From Candidatus Iainarchaeum sp. (GTDB lineage Archaea; Iainarchaeota; Iainarchaeia; Iainarchaeales; UBA10219): a DNA stretch of 64,000 nt. Shown one piece after another: positions 19,132 through 27,500 of the stretch. How positions within the stretch are numbered: the stretch's first letter is position 1; every line of letters begins with the position of its first letter. The DNA is taken from contig JAGVWE010000002.1 of NCBI GenBank assembly GCA_018304425.1, positions 372,001-436,000 of the forward strand, given 5' to 3'. A program made the position numbers and the translations under genes. The notes below the pieces were generated by a model that saw only the letters and a program-made list of their open reading frames with translations, was not told where the DNA came from and made no database searches.

Positions 19132-19983
19132 TCACCTGTACTCAAAAAAACCGGCATGCGTTTTCAGGCCCAGCTTTCCCTGCCTGACCTTCTCGACCAA
19201 GATTTTTGGCGGCTGGAGCGCGCCCTGGCCTGGCTGGCAACCGAGTTGCTGAATGGATTCCAGACAGTGGTCAAGGCCGATAGCATCCGCCAATTCAAAA
19301 ACGCCCTGACGCCCGCCCTGCCGGAACCGTATAACCAAGTCCAGGTCCGTAGGCGAAACAATCCCTTCCTCCACCAAATGGCATGCCTCACACAACGTGA
19401 CCAGAAACAGCCGTTCACTGACCAGTCCTGGCACGTTGTTCACCACGATTGGCGACTTCCCCAAAAAACAGAAAAACTCGCGCAACGATTCCAGGGTCTT
19501 GTCGGAAGTGCGGCTTCCACGGGATAGTTCAACCAACCGGGAAGCATTTACAGGCTTTGGAAAATGGGCGCCCGCAAACCGGGAAGGGTTTGAAATGGAG
19601 CCCGACACGGAACCAAGAGAAAAAATGGCGGAGTTGGTGCAAAAAATCGTTGAAGGCGAACAGACGCTGTCCAGCTCAAGGAAGGCGTTTGCCTTTTTCT
19701 GCAGGTTTTCCGGCAGCACCTCCAAAACAAGGTCTGCCCGGGCCGCCGCATTATAATGAATGGCGGTTGTGATGTGGTCTAATGCCCCCACCCTTTTTTC
19801 GATGGGAATTCCTTCTAGTGTGTACAAGTTCTCCAGGGTGGCGTTTACCCGCTTCATGGCCTCTTGAAGGAGGTCTTCCCGTACATCAATCAAGGTCACG
19901 GAAATGCCTGCAAGGGAAACGAGTGCTGCCAAGGCCACCCCTGTTTCCCCTGCCCCGACGATGGCGATGTTTTTCGGCAACAT
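19132..19983 (-). CDS. 3-hydroxyacyl-CoA dehydrogenase family protein
   Basis: IAIVGAGETGVALAALVSLAGISVTLIDV, FCTNSAIFSLGSV, RFAGAHFPKPVNAS, VVNNVPGLVSERLF. Confidence 0.85.
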   Translation of the reverse strand: MLPKNIAIVGAGETGVALAALVSLAGISVTLIDVREDLLQEAMKRVNATLENLYTLEGIPIEKRVGALDHITTAIHYNAAARADLVLEVLPENLQKKANAFLELDSVCSPSTIFCTNSAIFSLGSVSGSISNPSRFAGAHFPKPVNASRLVELSRGSRTSDKTLESLREFFCFLGKSPIVVNNVPGLVSERLFLVTLCEACHLVEEGIVSPTDLDLVIRFRQGGRQGVFELADAIGLDHCLESIQQLGCQPGQGALQPPKILVEKVRQGKLGLKTHAGFFEYR

Positions 19984-19994
19984 GTTTCCACGAA

Positions 19995-20068
19995 TGGGGC
20001 TGGCGTGATTTGAACACGCGACACACCGGTCTTCAGCCGATTGCTCTCCCAGGCTGAGCTACAGCCCC
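19995..20068 (-). tRNA. tRNA-Phe (GAA)
   Basis: GGGGCTG TA GCTC AGCCTGGGA GAGC A ATCGG CTGAAGA CCGGT GTGTC GCGTG TTCAAAT CACGC CAGCCCC A; cloverleaf folds by hand. Confidence 0.9.
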
Positions 20069-20082
20069 GATTTTCTCGGGCT

Positions 20083-20103
20083 GTGCCATGCAACGCATGG
20101 CAC
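20083..20103. repeat. Perfect 9-bp inverted repeat GTGCCATGC-AAC-GCATGGCAC between tRNA genes
   Basis: Read directly from sequence; one of three consecutive hairpins between tRNA-Phe and tRNA-Lys(CTT). Confidence 0.85.
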
Positions 20104-20111
20104 GTTTTCCC

Positions 20112-20132
20112 AGGGCTTTTGTAAAAAGCCCT
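20112..20132. repeat. Perfect 9-bp inverted repeat AGGGCTTTT-GTA-AAAAGCCCT between tRNA genes
   Basis: Read directly from sequence. Confidence 0.85.
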
Positions 20133-20134
20133 AG

Positions 20135-20208
20135 CGAGCCCAGAGGGATTTGAACCCTCGACACCCTGGTTAAGAGCCAGGTGCTCTACCAAGCTGAGCT
20201 ATGGGCCC
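20135..20208 (-). tRNA. tRNA-Lys (CTT)
   Basis: GGGCCCATAGCTCAGCTTGGTAGAGCACCTGGCTCTTAACCAGGGTGTCGAGGGTTCAAATCCCTCTGGGCTCG; anticodon loop CTCTTAA. Confidence 0.92.
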
Positions 20209-20233
20209 GAATGACTTCCTTTCCGGACGCGAG

Positions 20234-20307
20234 CGAGCCCGCGGGGATTTGAACCCCGGACACCTTGGTTAAAAGCCAAGTGCTCTGCCAGGCTGAGCTA
20301 CGGGCCC
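20234..20307 (-). tRNA. tRNA-Lys (TTT)
   Basis: GGGCCCGTAGCTCAGCCTGGCAGAGCACTTGGCTTTTAACCAAGGTGTCCGGGGTTCAAATCCCCGCGGGCTCG; anticodon loop CTTTTAA. Confidence 0.92.
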
Positions 20308-20416
20308 CTTGAGGCCAAGGCCGCCTCTAAAAGGCTGAAAACCCCTTGTGTTGGCCAAAAAAGGAATCAAACGAATTATGCCTGAAAGGGGTTTAAAATG
20401 CTTGTGCTGCCGGGCT

Positions 20417-21709
20417 TTAAAGTGGTTTAGCGGGTTTTATCTCCGTTAACCCCCCCATATAGGCTTGGAGTGGTTTGGGAATTTGAATCCGGCCCTTTTC
20501 ATCCGTGAAGTTCTCGACGATTGCCCGCAGCGCACGGGAGGTTGCGATGGCCGTGCTGTTAAGGGTGTGGACATAGGCTTTGTCCAGAGACCCCTTCTTC
20601 CGAAACTTGATATTGGAGCGCACGGCCTGGTAGGACGTGCAATTGGAGCAGGAAATGGCTTCCTTATAGGCTTGCTCCCTTGGCATCCACGCCTCTAAGT
20701 CATATTTCTTGGCGGCAACCGCTCCGATGTCACCCGTGCAAATGAGCACAACCCGGTAAGGCAACCCTAGTTTTTGGAACAGCGCCTCTGCATTTGCTAG
20801 CAATTCAGCATGGATTTTGGGTGAATCCTCCGGCCGGCAAAAAACGAATTGCTCCACTTTATTGAATTGGTGGACGCGAAACAAACCCCGGGTGTCCACG
20901 CCATGCGCACCGATTTCCTTGCGAAAGCACGGGCTCAGGCCAGCCAACTTAATGGGTAACTTGTCCTCTTCTAGGATTTCATCACGAAACATGGAGCAAA
21001 TCGCGTGCTCCGACGTGGCAATCAAGAAGAGGTCGTGACCTTCCACCTTATACATGACGCGTTCAAAGTCCACTAAATCGGTTACCCCCTCATAGGCGGC
21101 ACGCGATATCATGTATGGTGGCTGGACAACCGTGAACCCCTTTTTTGCCAAGAAGTCAAGCGCAAACCGGGCCAGGGCTTGTTCAAGCAAGGCCAACTCG
21201 CCTAAAAGGAAGTAGAACCCTGCACCTGAAATCTTGGTGCCGCGAGTAAAGTCAGCTAACCCTGCTTCCTGCAGGAACTCGCCATGGGGCTTTAAGGTGC
21301 CTGTGGACTTGCTGGGTTTCCCCCAGGTTTTTACGACTTCATTGTCCGTTGAATCACGACCAAAAGGCACGGTTGGATCCAACAGGTTGGGTAGATGCAT
21401 CGAGTAACGATGGCTCTGCTGTTGGTGCTCCGCGGCTGCTTTCTCTAGCTCCTGAACCCTGCCGGGGATTGCCTTGGCTTCTGCAAGCGCCTGGCTTGCA
21501 TCCGTTCCAGCCCGCTTCAGGGAGTCGATTTCCTTGGATATTTCGTTACGGCGCTTCCGCAAGTCGTCGATTTCCCGCTTAAGCCGGCGCCATTCCTCGT
21601 CATGATGAATGAGCGCACTAAACGAGCGCTTCAATTTTTCGTCTCGGCGCCGTACTAGGTTCTCTGCGACCTCGCCCTGGTGTTCTCTAACCCAGTGGAT
21701 ATCAAGCAT
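20417..21709 (-). CDS. serS: Seryl-tRNA synthetase
   Basis: MLDIHWVREHQGEVAENLVRRRDEK coiled-coil N-term; SPCFRKEIGAHGVDTRGLFRVHQFNKVEQFVF; NSTAIATSRALRAIVENF. Confidence 0.95.
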   Translation of the reverse strand: MLDIHWVREHQGEVAENLVRRRDEKLKRSFSALIHHDEEWRRLKREIDDLRKRRNEISKEIDSLKRAGTDASQALAEAKAIPGRVQELEKAAAEHQQQSHRYSMHLPNLLDPTVPFGRDSTDNEVVKTWGKPSKSTGTLKPHGEFLQEAGLADFTRGTKISGAGFYFLLGELALLEQALARFALDFLAKKGFTVVQPPYMISRAAYEGVTDLVDFERVMYKVEGHDLFLIATSEHAICSMFRDEILEEDKLPIKLAGLSPCFRKEIGAHGVDTRGLFRVHQFNKVEQFVFCRPEDSPKIHAELLANAEALFQKLGLPYRVVLICTGDIGAVAAKKYDLEAWMPREQAYKEAISCSNCTSYQAVRSNIKFRKKGSLDKAYVHTLNSTAIATSRALRAIVENFTDEKGRIQIPKPLQAYMGGLTEIKPAKPL

Positions 21710-21757
21710 AACAACTAATAACTATACAGGGGTTATTAAAATATTCTGGGAAAGCGT

Positions 21758-22297
21758 ATGCCGCCTAAAGACGTTATTGTGCTCCGTTACGGGCATCGCC
21801 CTTACCGAGACCAGCGGGTAACCACGCATTGTTGCTTGGTGGCCAGGGCCTTTGGGGCCAGCAAAATCCTTGTTGAAGGAGAAACGGACCCGGTTCTGCT
21901 GGAAACGGTTAAATCGGTCAATGCGACCTGGGGCCAAGGCATTGAAGTGGGTTTCTGTCCTGCCTGGAAGCCCGTTTTGCGTGGACTAAAAATGGAGGGA
22001 TATGCCATTGTTCACTTGACCATGTATGGGCTGGAACTCGAAAAAACCATGCCGAAAATCCGGAACGCCCGCAGGGTGTGTGTAGTAATAGGCTCACAGA
22101 AAGTGGAACGGGGCGTGTATGAGCTCGCGGATTGGAACCTGGCAGTTGGATCAACGCCCCATAGTGAGATTGCCGCCCTCGCGGTTTTCCTGCATGAATT
22201 GTTCAAAGGAAGGGAGCTCAGAACCGGTTTTGCGGGCGCGCGCCTTGCGATCCAGCCGAATGCATGCGGTAAACAAGTGGTCAGGGCAGACCGATAA
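21758..22297 (+). CDS. tRNA (cytidine(56)-2'-O)-methyltransferase
   Basis: SPOUT-like archaeal Trm56: LRYGHRPYRDQRVTTH, VVIGSQKVERGVYELADWNLAVGSTPHSEIAALAVFL. Confidence 0.88.
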   Translation: MPPKDVIVLRYGHRPYRDQRVTTHCCLVARAFGASKILVEGETDPVLLETVKSVNATWGQGIEVGFCPAWKPVLRGLKMEGYAIVHLTMYGLELEKTMPKIRNARRVCVVIGSQKVERGVYELADWNLAVGSTPHSEIAALAVFLHELFKGRELRTGFAGARLAIQPNACGKQVVRADR

Positions 22298-22332
22298 ATG
22301 GATTTAAATTACTATTTTTGGTCAGGTATGGT

Positions 22333-22878
22333 ATGGGAATCAAGAAAATATTTAACTTTGCGATAACCCGAGATTTTTTGAAGAAGGTTGGGGGAGACTA
22401 TGCGCCTGAACTGGTCAAAATATGCGAGAACCGGGGTAAACCGATAACGGACGAGGAAATAGGCAAAAAACTGCCCTTGAAAATCACTGAAATCCGCACT
22501 ATTCTTAACCGGCTTCACTTCCGCGGCATTGCCGCCTATCAAAAGACACGGAACACGAATACGGGCTGGTACTCGTATACTTGGGAAATAAGTGCGGGCC
22601 GGGTAGCGGAGTTAATTCTGGACGAACAGGCCCAGGAAATAACCAAACTCGAAAAGAGGTCTGAATTTGAGGAAGGCCACGCCATCTTTAATTGCAAGCG
22701 AAAATGCAGTGACTTCCCATTTGAAGTGGCCGCTGAATATCAGTTCCGTTGCCCTGAATGCGGAGAAACCATGAACCCCGCAGACGCCAAGAAGAGAACC
22801 AAGAACCTGAAACAACACGTGGGGGCATTGAAAGATGAAGTGGCTTTGCTCAAGAAGTACAAAGAACGGTACATTTAA
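22333..22878 (+). CDS. tfe: Transcription factor E alpha subunit
   Basis: Winged helix EEIGKKLPLKITEIRTILNRLHFRGIAAY plus C-terminal zinc ribbon C-x3-C...CPEC and coiled-coil tail. Confidence 0.9.
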   Translation: MGIKKIFNFAITRDFLKKVGGDYAPELVKICENRGKPITDEEIGKKLPLKITEIRTILNRLHFRGIAAYQKTRNTNTGWYSYTWEISAGRVAELILDEQAQEITKLEKRSEFEEGHAIFNCKRKCSDFPFEVAAEYQFRCPECGETMNPADAKKRTKNLKQHVGALKDEVALLKKYKERYI

Positions 22879-23010
22879 CACAAATTATTGGACAAATAAA
22901 ACAAAAAGAAAAAAACACTAAATTATGGGTTTTCGTTGAAATCCTGGTTTTAAATTGCCTCTTTTTCAAAAAACAGGCTTTAAACGCTTCCTTTTGGGCT
23001 AAAACACGAA

Positions 23011-23025
23011 ACGCTTTTATAAATG
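23011..23025 (+). promoter_or_regulatory. Putative TATA box of initiator tRNA gene
   Basis: acgcttttataaatg located about 22-36 nt upstream of tRNA 5' end. Confidence 0.6.
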
Positions 23026-23046
23026 TTTCGAGGAATAAAGTAGAAT

Positions 23047-23121
23047 AGCGGGGTAGGGCAGCCAGGAGTGCCCGTCGGGCTCATAACCCGAAGGTCAAAG
23101 GTTCAAATCCTTTCCCCGCTA
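23047..23121 (+). tRNA. tRNA-Met (CAT), initiator
   Basis: AGCGGGG...TCGGG CTCATAA CCCGA...GGTTCAAATCC...CCCCGCT A; A1:U72 and GGG:CCC anticodon-stem pairs are archaeal initiator hallmarks. Confidence 0.9.
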
Positions 23122-23333
23122 CTAACCGGTTTAACCGTTTACTTTGCTGAGCCCGCGTTTTGCCCCCCCTAACCCCTTTGGGTACTTTTCGTGAAAGCCG
23201 GCCCAAACCACCCTACTTTTTGGCTGCGGACGAGGATCGACAAATGAAAAGCACTCACAAATATGGGGTGTGCCTGGTACTTGCGGCCAACCGACACACT
23301 TTTAGCTAGGGCCAGCCAAACGCCCCCATTTTT

Positions 23334-23388
23334 CACTCACTTTTTAGCCAAACCACCCAAAAACCCAGTAGAATGCACTCACTTTTTA
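23334..23388. repeat. Two direct copies of CACTCACTTTTTA (23334-23346, 23376-23388)
   Basis: 13-nt repeat read directly; start-to-start spacing 42 nt. Confidence 0.7.
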
Positions 23389-23437
23389 ACTCAAAAACAA
23401 GCCAAAATAAGTTTAACCAACAGAAAACCATAACTAA

Positions 23438-23507
23438 GTAATTACCATCAATACAAATAGTAATTACCATCCTTATAGTAAAGATTAAAAGTAATGACGA
23501 TCATTAC
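23438..23507. promoter_or_regulatory. Cluster of palindromic operator-like sites upstream of winged-helix-like ORF
   Basis: GTAATTAC at 23438-23445 and 23460-23467 (both followed by CATC), and GTAATGA-CGA-TCATTAC at 23491-23507, immediately before ATG at 23514. Confidence 0.6.
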
Positions 23508-23513
23508 AGTAGC

Positions 23514-23990
23514 ATGCGTTTAGTTCGCTTTGTGCACTCCTTACTAACCCGACTCGGGCTTCAGCAGCCCGCCACCCCAATAGTAACAGGGAGCGACTCA
23601 ATTTACGCGGGGGAATCCGCCCGTCCTGTAACCGTAAGCGAACAACCCCCCACCATAGTAAATTTGTGGGATTATTTGGCGTTTAAGGAAAACACCCAAG
23701 CCCAACACATTGTTGCTGTTTTAGGTTTTGAAGAATGGATACCAATGGAGGAGCTGTGCCGGCGCATAATCGAAGTGTTTGCGGTTGAATATGAAAACGA
23801 CCGCAGCCTGTATCCTTATGTGAAAACACTAGTGGATGCTGGCCTCCTAGAAACCATTCGCACGGAACGCAAACAAAAATGGCGGAAACGGGCGCTCTTT
23901 TTCAGATTGTTAAAGAAGCGGCAGGACCGAGAGGAAACAGAGACAATCCTACTAGAGGCCAGACCTACACCAGTCAAGGCAATGCCCTAA
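23514..23990 (+). CDS. Hypothetical protein, possible winged-helix domain
   Basis: 158 aa; helical/wing-like pattern AVLGFEEWIPMEELCRRIIEVFAVEYENDRSLYPYVKTLVDAGLLETIRTERKQKWRKRALFFRL. Confidence 0.6.
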   Translation: MRLVRFVHSLLTRLGLQQPATPIVTGSDSIYAGESARPVTVSEQPPTIVNLWDYLAFKENTQAQHIVAVLGFEEWIPMEELCRRIIEVFAVEYENDRSLYPYVKTLVDAGLLETIRTERKQKWRKRALFFRLLKKRQDREETETILLEARPTPVKAMP

Positions 23991-24531
23991 CAGACAGTGC
24001 TGTGATCTTCTGGGCTTGGGGGGTGTGGGCGCACTCTTTAACCCACTCACACGCAGCCAACCGAGCAAACGCGGCACTGGCGCCGGGGGATAACCCCTTG
24101 TAGTTGCCGGTTGGTTCCAGTGTGCTAGCTTGTTCACCCAAGCTTTTAAGCGAGGCCATAACACGGGCAGCCGCCGCATCAAGGGCCTGGGCGGCATCTG
24201 AAACGCTGATGTCCCGCTCATCCGTGTAATAGGCCGCTTTCCAATCCCCCTTCACATGCCATTCGTGGCTGGGGTTTTTGCCGGTTTTGAAAAAATCGAC
24301 CAGTGCAGAGAGGGCGCTTTTGGGGATTAAAACCAGGTTTTTGCCTGGTTTGGTGAAGGGAAATGAGGATAATACTCCTGGGCGGTGGTACCGGTATGTT
24401 TTACCAGATGATTTGGAAACATTCTGGGTGTAACCATAAAGTGCGCGGAAAAGTTTTTGGTAGGTGTATGAAGAGTGCTTGATGTCGCTAGGTAAAATAA
24501 ACTTGTACTGAACCAGGATTGCTTGGACCAC
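23974..24531 (-). CDS. Hypothetical protein
   Basis: 185 aa ORF with low-bias composition in otherwise intergenic DNA; convergent with 23514..23990 (17-bp overlap). Confidence 0.6.
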   Translation of the reverse strand: MVQAILVQYKFILPSDIKHSSYTYQKLFRALYGYTQNVSKSSGKTYRYHRPGVLSSFPFTKPGKNLVLIPKSALSALVDFFKTGKNPSHEWHVKGDWKAAYYTDERDISVSDAAQALDAAAARVMASLKSLGEQASTLEPTGNYKGLSPGASAAFARLAACEWVKECAHTPQAQKITALSVRALP

Positions 24532-24635
24532 GCAGACCCCTCAATTCCACTATTGGTTTTTAATTGGTTGATTGATCGTTTATGTAGTTGAGTTAAACAT
24601 AATTTGGTTTGGGTTTTAGCGTGTGTTTATGGTGG

Positions 24636-24938
24636 TTAGCGGCGGTATCTAAAAGCCGTGCGCTGTTTTGGGGTGGGTTCGATCTCTTCTTCTTCCTCCA
24701 CCCGACCCGTAGAAACAATCAAAATGTCTTTGGCGGCGCGGACGTTCTTGTAGGGGATGCTTTTGTCGGTTATAATGCGTTTGGCTTCTTGTTTGGTTTT
24801 GGCTTTCAATGCCTCCGTAGTAATGGTTTCAATCCGCCCCTTCTCTAAATTAATCACCAAGTCGAAGACCTTTCCCCGGTAATCACCAATATCCGTGTAT
24901 ATATCCATTCCAAACAACCGCGAAAGCCGTACCGTCAT
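24636..24938 (-). CDS. PRC-barrel domain protein
   Basis: MTVRLSRLFGMDIYTDIGDYRGKVFDLVINLEKGRIETI...SIPYKNVRAAKDILIV. Confidence 0.85.
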   Translation of the reverse strand: MTVRLSRLFGMDIYTDIGDYRGKVFDLVINLEKGRIETITTEALKAKTKQEAKRIITDKSIPYKNVRAAKDILIVSTGRVEEEEEIEPTPKQRTAFRYRR

Positions 24939-25072
24939 TTTCCTACCTCCAAAAGCCAATGACAATAATAAACGCTTCCCCCTATTTAAATGTTTTGGTA
25001 TGAAAAGGCAACGCAACCAAGCCCAGACGAACCAAACACGAAACCAACCCCAATAGTGGAAGTAGGGGTAGA

Positions 25073-25924
25073 CTATAGATTGTCCAGGGGGCTTTTAACC
25101 TTCTTGAGCTCATCGGTTGTGACGTGCGTATAAATTTGGGTGGTGCTCAAATTACTATGCCCCAGCAGCTCCTGTATTTTCCGGATGTTTTCCCCCCCCT
25201 CCAACAAATGGGTGGCGTACGAATGCCGTAGGGTGTGGGGTGTGACCCGTTTGGGAATACCAGCTTTTTTAGCCGCCTCCCGGATAATTCGTTCGATCGT
25301 GTCCGTGGAAATGGGGTTTTGGGTGGTTTTCTGGGAGAAAACAAAGGGGCTGGCCACCTTCCGCCGTTTCAACTGTTTCTTCAATTCCTTGATCCAGGCA
25401 GTAGACAGGATAATGATGCGGTCCTTGTTTCCCTTCCCCCCCCACACCCGCGCAATTTTTTCCCGCAAATCAAGGTCATCCAACTTGATTTTGGCCGCTT
25501 CACTGACGCGCACACCGCTTGCATAGAGGAATTCCACGATCAGCCGGTTCCGCCCAAATCGGGTTGCCTTTATGAGGCCGCGCACCTCTTCCATAGTCAG
25601 CACCGACGGCAGTTTTTTGGCTTTTTTGGGTACTTTAATGTCCTCCACAATTTTTTTCTTGAGAAAAGAGTGGAAAAAGAACTTTAACGCCGAATGCACC
25701 AAAGCCAGGGTGGCATTGGCTGCATTCGTGTCCTGCTTTTTTTTAGCCAGAAAGGCAACAACGTCTCCCCGGTCAATGGAGTCCACTGGTTTGTTTGTGT
25801 GCGCCAGAAATTGGCGTGCATATATGCCGTACATCTTCAGTGTTTTGCCCGAGTAACCCGCAACCAGCAGCTCCTGGTTATAGCGTTCCAGTAGTTGTGC
25901 CTGCTCGGCTGGCTCCAAAGGCAT
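25073..25924 (-). CDS. xerA: XerA/XerC-type tyrosine recombinase
   Basis: Catalytic motifs EFLYASGVRVSEAAKIKLDDLD, GGKGNKDRII, TPHTLRHSYATHLLEGGENIRKIQELLGHSNLSTTQIYTHV. Confidence 0.93.
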   Translation of the reverse strand: MPLEPAEQAQLLERYNQELLVAGYSGKTLKMYGIYARQFLAHTNKPVDSIDRGDVVAFLAKKKQDTNAANATLALVHSALKFFFHSFLKKKIVEDIKVPKKAKKLPSVLTMEEVRGLIKATRFGRNRLIVEFLYASGVRVSEAAKIKLDDLDLREKIARVWGGKGNKDRIIILSTAWIKELKKQLKRRKVASPFVFSQKTTQNPISTDTIERIIREAAKKAGIPKRVTPHTLRHSYATHLLEGGENIRKIQELLGHSNLSTTQIYTHVTTDELKKVKSPLDNL

Positions 25925-26004
25925 ACATCCATTACTCAAGCGCACTTAATATAGTTTTGTGGGCACCGGAAAGCCTTAATAAGATTTATTTTCCTAGACT
26001 TGGT

Positions 26005-26214
26005 ATGATCGGCAGGCGAAAAAGCGAGGGCCACCCAATAAAGGAAAAGCCCGAGGATAAGGCCTGGCAGCAGTGGTTTCAGGGCCTATCCATGGAAGAA
26101 CACGACCGGAAGCTGAGGGAACTCGGCCTCGACGAGGAGGACGTGGGCGAATTCAACGAGAAATTTGTGGGCTCCAAGAAACCAGACAAGAAAGCCGTTC
26201 CCCCAGTCCCCTAA
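26005..26214 (+). CDS. Small hypothetical protein (69 aa)
   Basis: MIGRRKSEGHPIKEKPEDKAWQQWFQGLSMEEHDRKLRELGLDEEDVGEFNEKFVG; in-frame within ORF 25795..26214. Confidence 0.6.
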   Translation: MIGRRKSEGHPIKEKPEDKAWQQWFQGLSMEEHDRKLRELGLDEEDVGEFNEKFVGSKKPDKKAVPPVP

Positions 26215-26229
26215 TGTGAGGCTAACCAC

Positions 26230-26532
26230 TTATTCTTGCGAGATTTTAGCGTAATGGAGTAGGTTCTTGGCTTGCCAGTACAAGGTCATGCCAGAAACCC
26301 CCGACAACCAGGCCACGAAATAGTAAATCAGGGCCGTGTTAGGGTTGCCAGCAATGTGCGCCAGCACCCCCTGCACCAAACACCACACGAACAAAGAGGC
26401 AAGCGTGACGCCTAACACAAAAAAGCCAACGGCCCGACCAAACATAATCCAAAAGCCATTCATAAGAATCCCTATAATGCGGTCAACCCTATAAAAAACA
26501 ACCCAAGGTTCTACATAATGAAAGGGGGCCAT
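26230..26532 (-). CDS. Hypothetical small membrane protein
   Basis: 100 aa with about three hydrophobic segments (VGFFVLGVTLASLFVWCLV etc.). Confidence 0.55.
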   Translation of the reverse strand: MAPFHYVEPWVVFYRVDRIIGILMNGFWIMFGRAVGFFVLGVTLASLFVWCLVQGVLAHIAGNPNTALIYYFVAWLSGVSGMTLYWQAKNLLHYAKISQE

Positions 26533-26564
26533 CCTTATTTAGGCTTTTCACCCCCAGATACATC

Positions 26565-27245
26565 ATGCTCCGCGGGATTCTCTTCGACCTTGACAATACG
26601 CTCATCGACTTCATGAAAATGAAGAAAATGGGGTGTGAGGCCGCCATTGCCGCCATGATTGATTCGGGGCTGGAAATGGACAAGCGAAAGGCCTACCGGC
26701 TGCTGTTCAAGCTATACGGGGAACACGGCATCGAACACCAGCACATCTTTCAACTCTTTCTGAAGAAAACCCTGGGTACCGTGGATTACCGGATACTAGC
26801 CAATGCCATAACCGCTTACCGGAAGGTGCAAGTCGGTTTCCAGGAACCCTATCCACGGGTGCGCCCAACCCTGATCGGGCTTCGGGCGCGCGGCCTGCAG
26901 TTGGGCGTTGTAAGTGACGCCCCCAAGCTAAAGGCCTGGCTCCGGTTGGCGGAAATGAATCTCACCCACTTTTTTGACGCGGTCATAACCCTGGGAGACG
27001 CCAAGCAATTGAAGCCCAGCAAAAAGCCCTTCGAGCTGGCCTTGAAGCAATTGGGTTTGCAGCCCTTTGAAGTGCTTTACGTGGGGGACAACCCAGCCAG
27101 GGACATCAAGGGGGCCAAGAAAGTCGGCATGCGTACTGCCCTGGCGGAATACGGCCGGCTTTTTCCCGCAAGAGGGGTCAAACCAGATTTTGTGCTAAAA
27201 CGGGTGGATGGCGTCCTTTCCATCGCGGACCGGCTCACCCGATAA
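26565..27245 (+). CDS. HAD-superfamily hydrolase
   Basis: ILFDLDNTLIDF, GVVSDAPKLKAWLRL, KPSKKPFELALKQLG, LYVGDNPARDIKGAKKVGM. Confidence 0.92.
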   Translation: MLRGILFDLDNTLIDFMKMKKMGCEAAIAAMIDSGLEMDKRKAYRLLFKLYGEHGIEHQHIFQLFLKKTLGTVDYRILANAITAYRKVQVGFQEPYPRVRPTLIGLRARGLQLGVVSDAPKLKAWLRLAEMNLTHFFDAVITLGDAKQLKPSKKPFELALKQLGLQPFEVLYVGDNPARDIKGAKKVGMRTALAEYGRLFPARGVKPDFVLKRVDGVLSIADRLTR

Positions 27246-27316
27246 GGCCAGCCAAGTCAACCAAAGGTTTTTATTTTCCTTTCCAGGTAATTACGTGAAC
27301 ACCCCCTGGTGGAAGG

Positions 27317-27484
27317 ATGCCTATCTTCGCGGGAACCACGGAATTATCCAAAAGGGCACTGCAGCGCGGTTACAAGTGCCTGAATTGCGGGTTTGAACTG
27401 GCGTTCGAAGAAACCGAACCCCGCAACCGATACACCCGGCGGTTCTGTTCCGAGGCCTGTCGGCAAACCTATCTCAAACATTGA
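27317..27484 (+). CDS. Small zinc-ribbon protein (55 aa, absent from the ORF track)
   Basis: MPIFAGTTELSKRALQRGYKCLNCGFELAFEETEPRNRYTRRFCSEACRQTYLKH*; two CxxC-type knuckles, preceded by ggtggaagg. Confidence 0.65.
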   Translation: MPIFAGTTELSKRALQRGYKCLNCGFELAFEETEPRNRYTRRFCSEACRQTYLKH

Positions 27485-27500
27485 ACGCTTGCCAGGCAGG

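Noticed and set aside
23334-23388. CRISPR-like array
   Set aside because: Only two short 13-nt repeats, no regular spacers and no cas genes in the window
23047-25924. Integrative element inserted at the initiator tRNA gene with XerA-like integrase
   Set aside because: No duplicate of the tRNA 3' end (ggttcaaatcctttccccgct) was found beyond the recombinase, and XerA is a core archaeal chromosome-resolution protein
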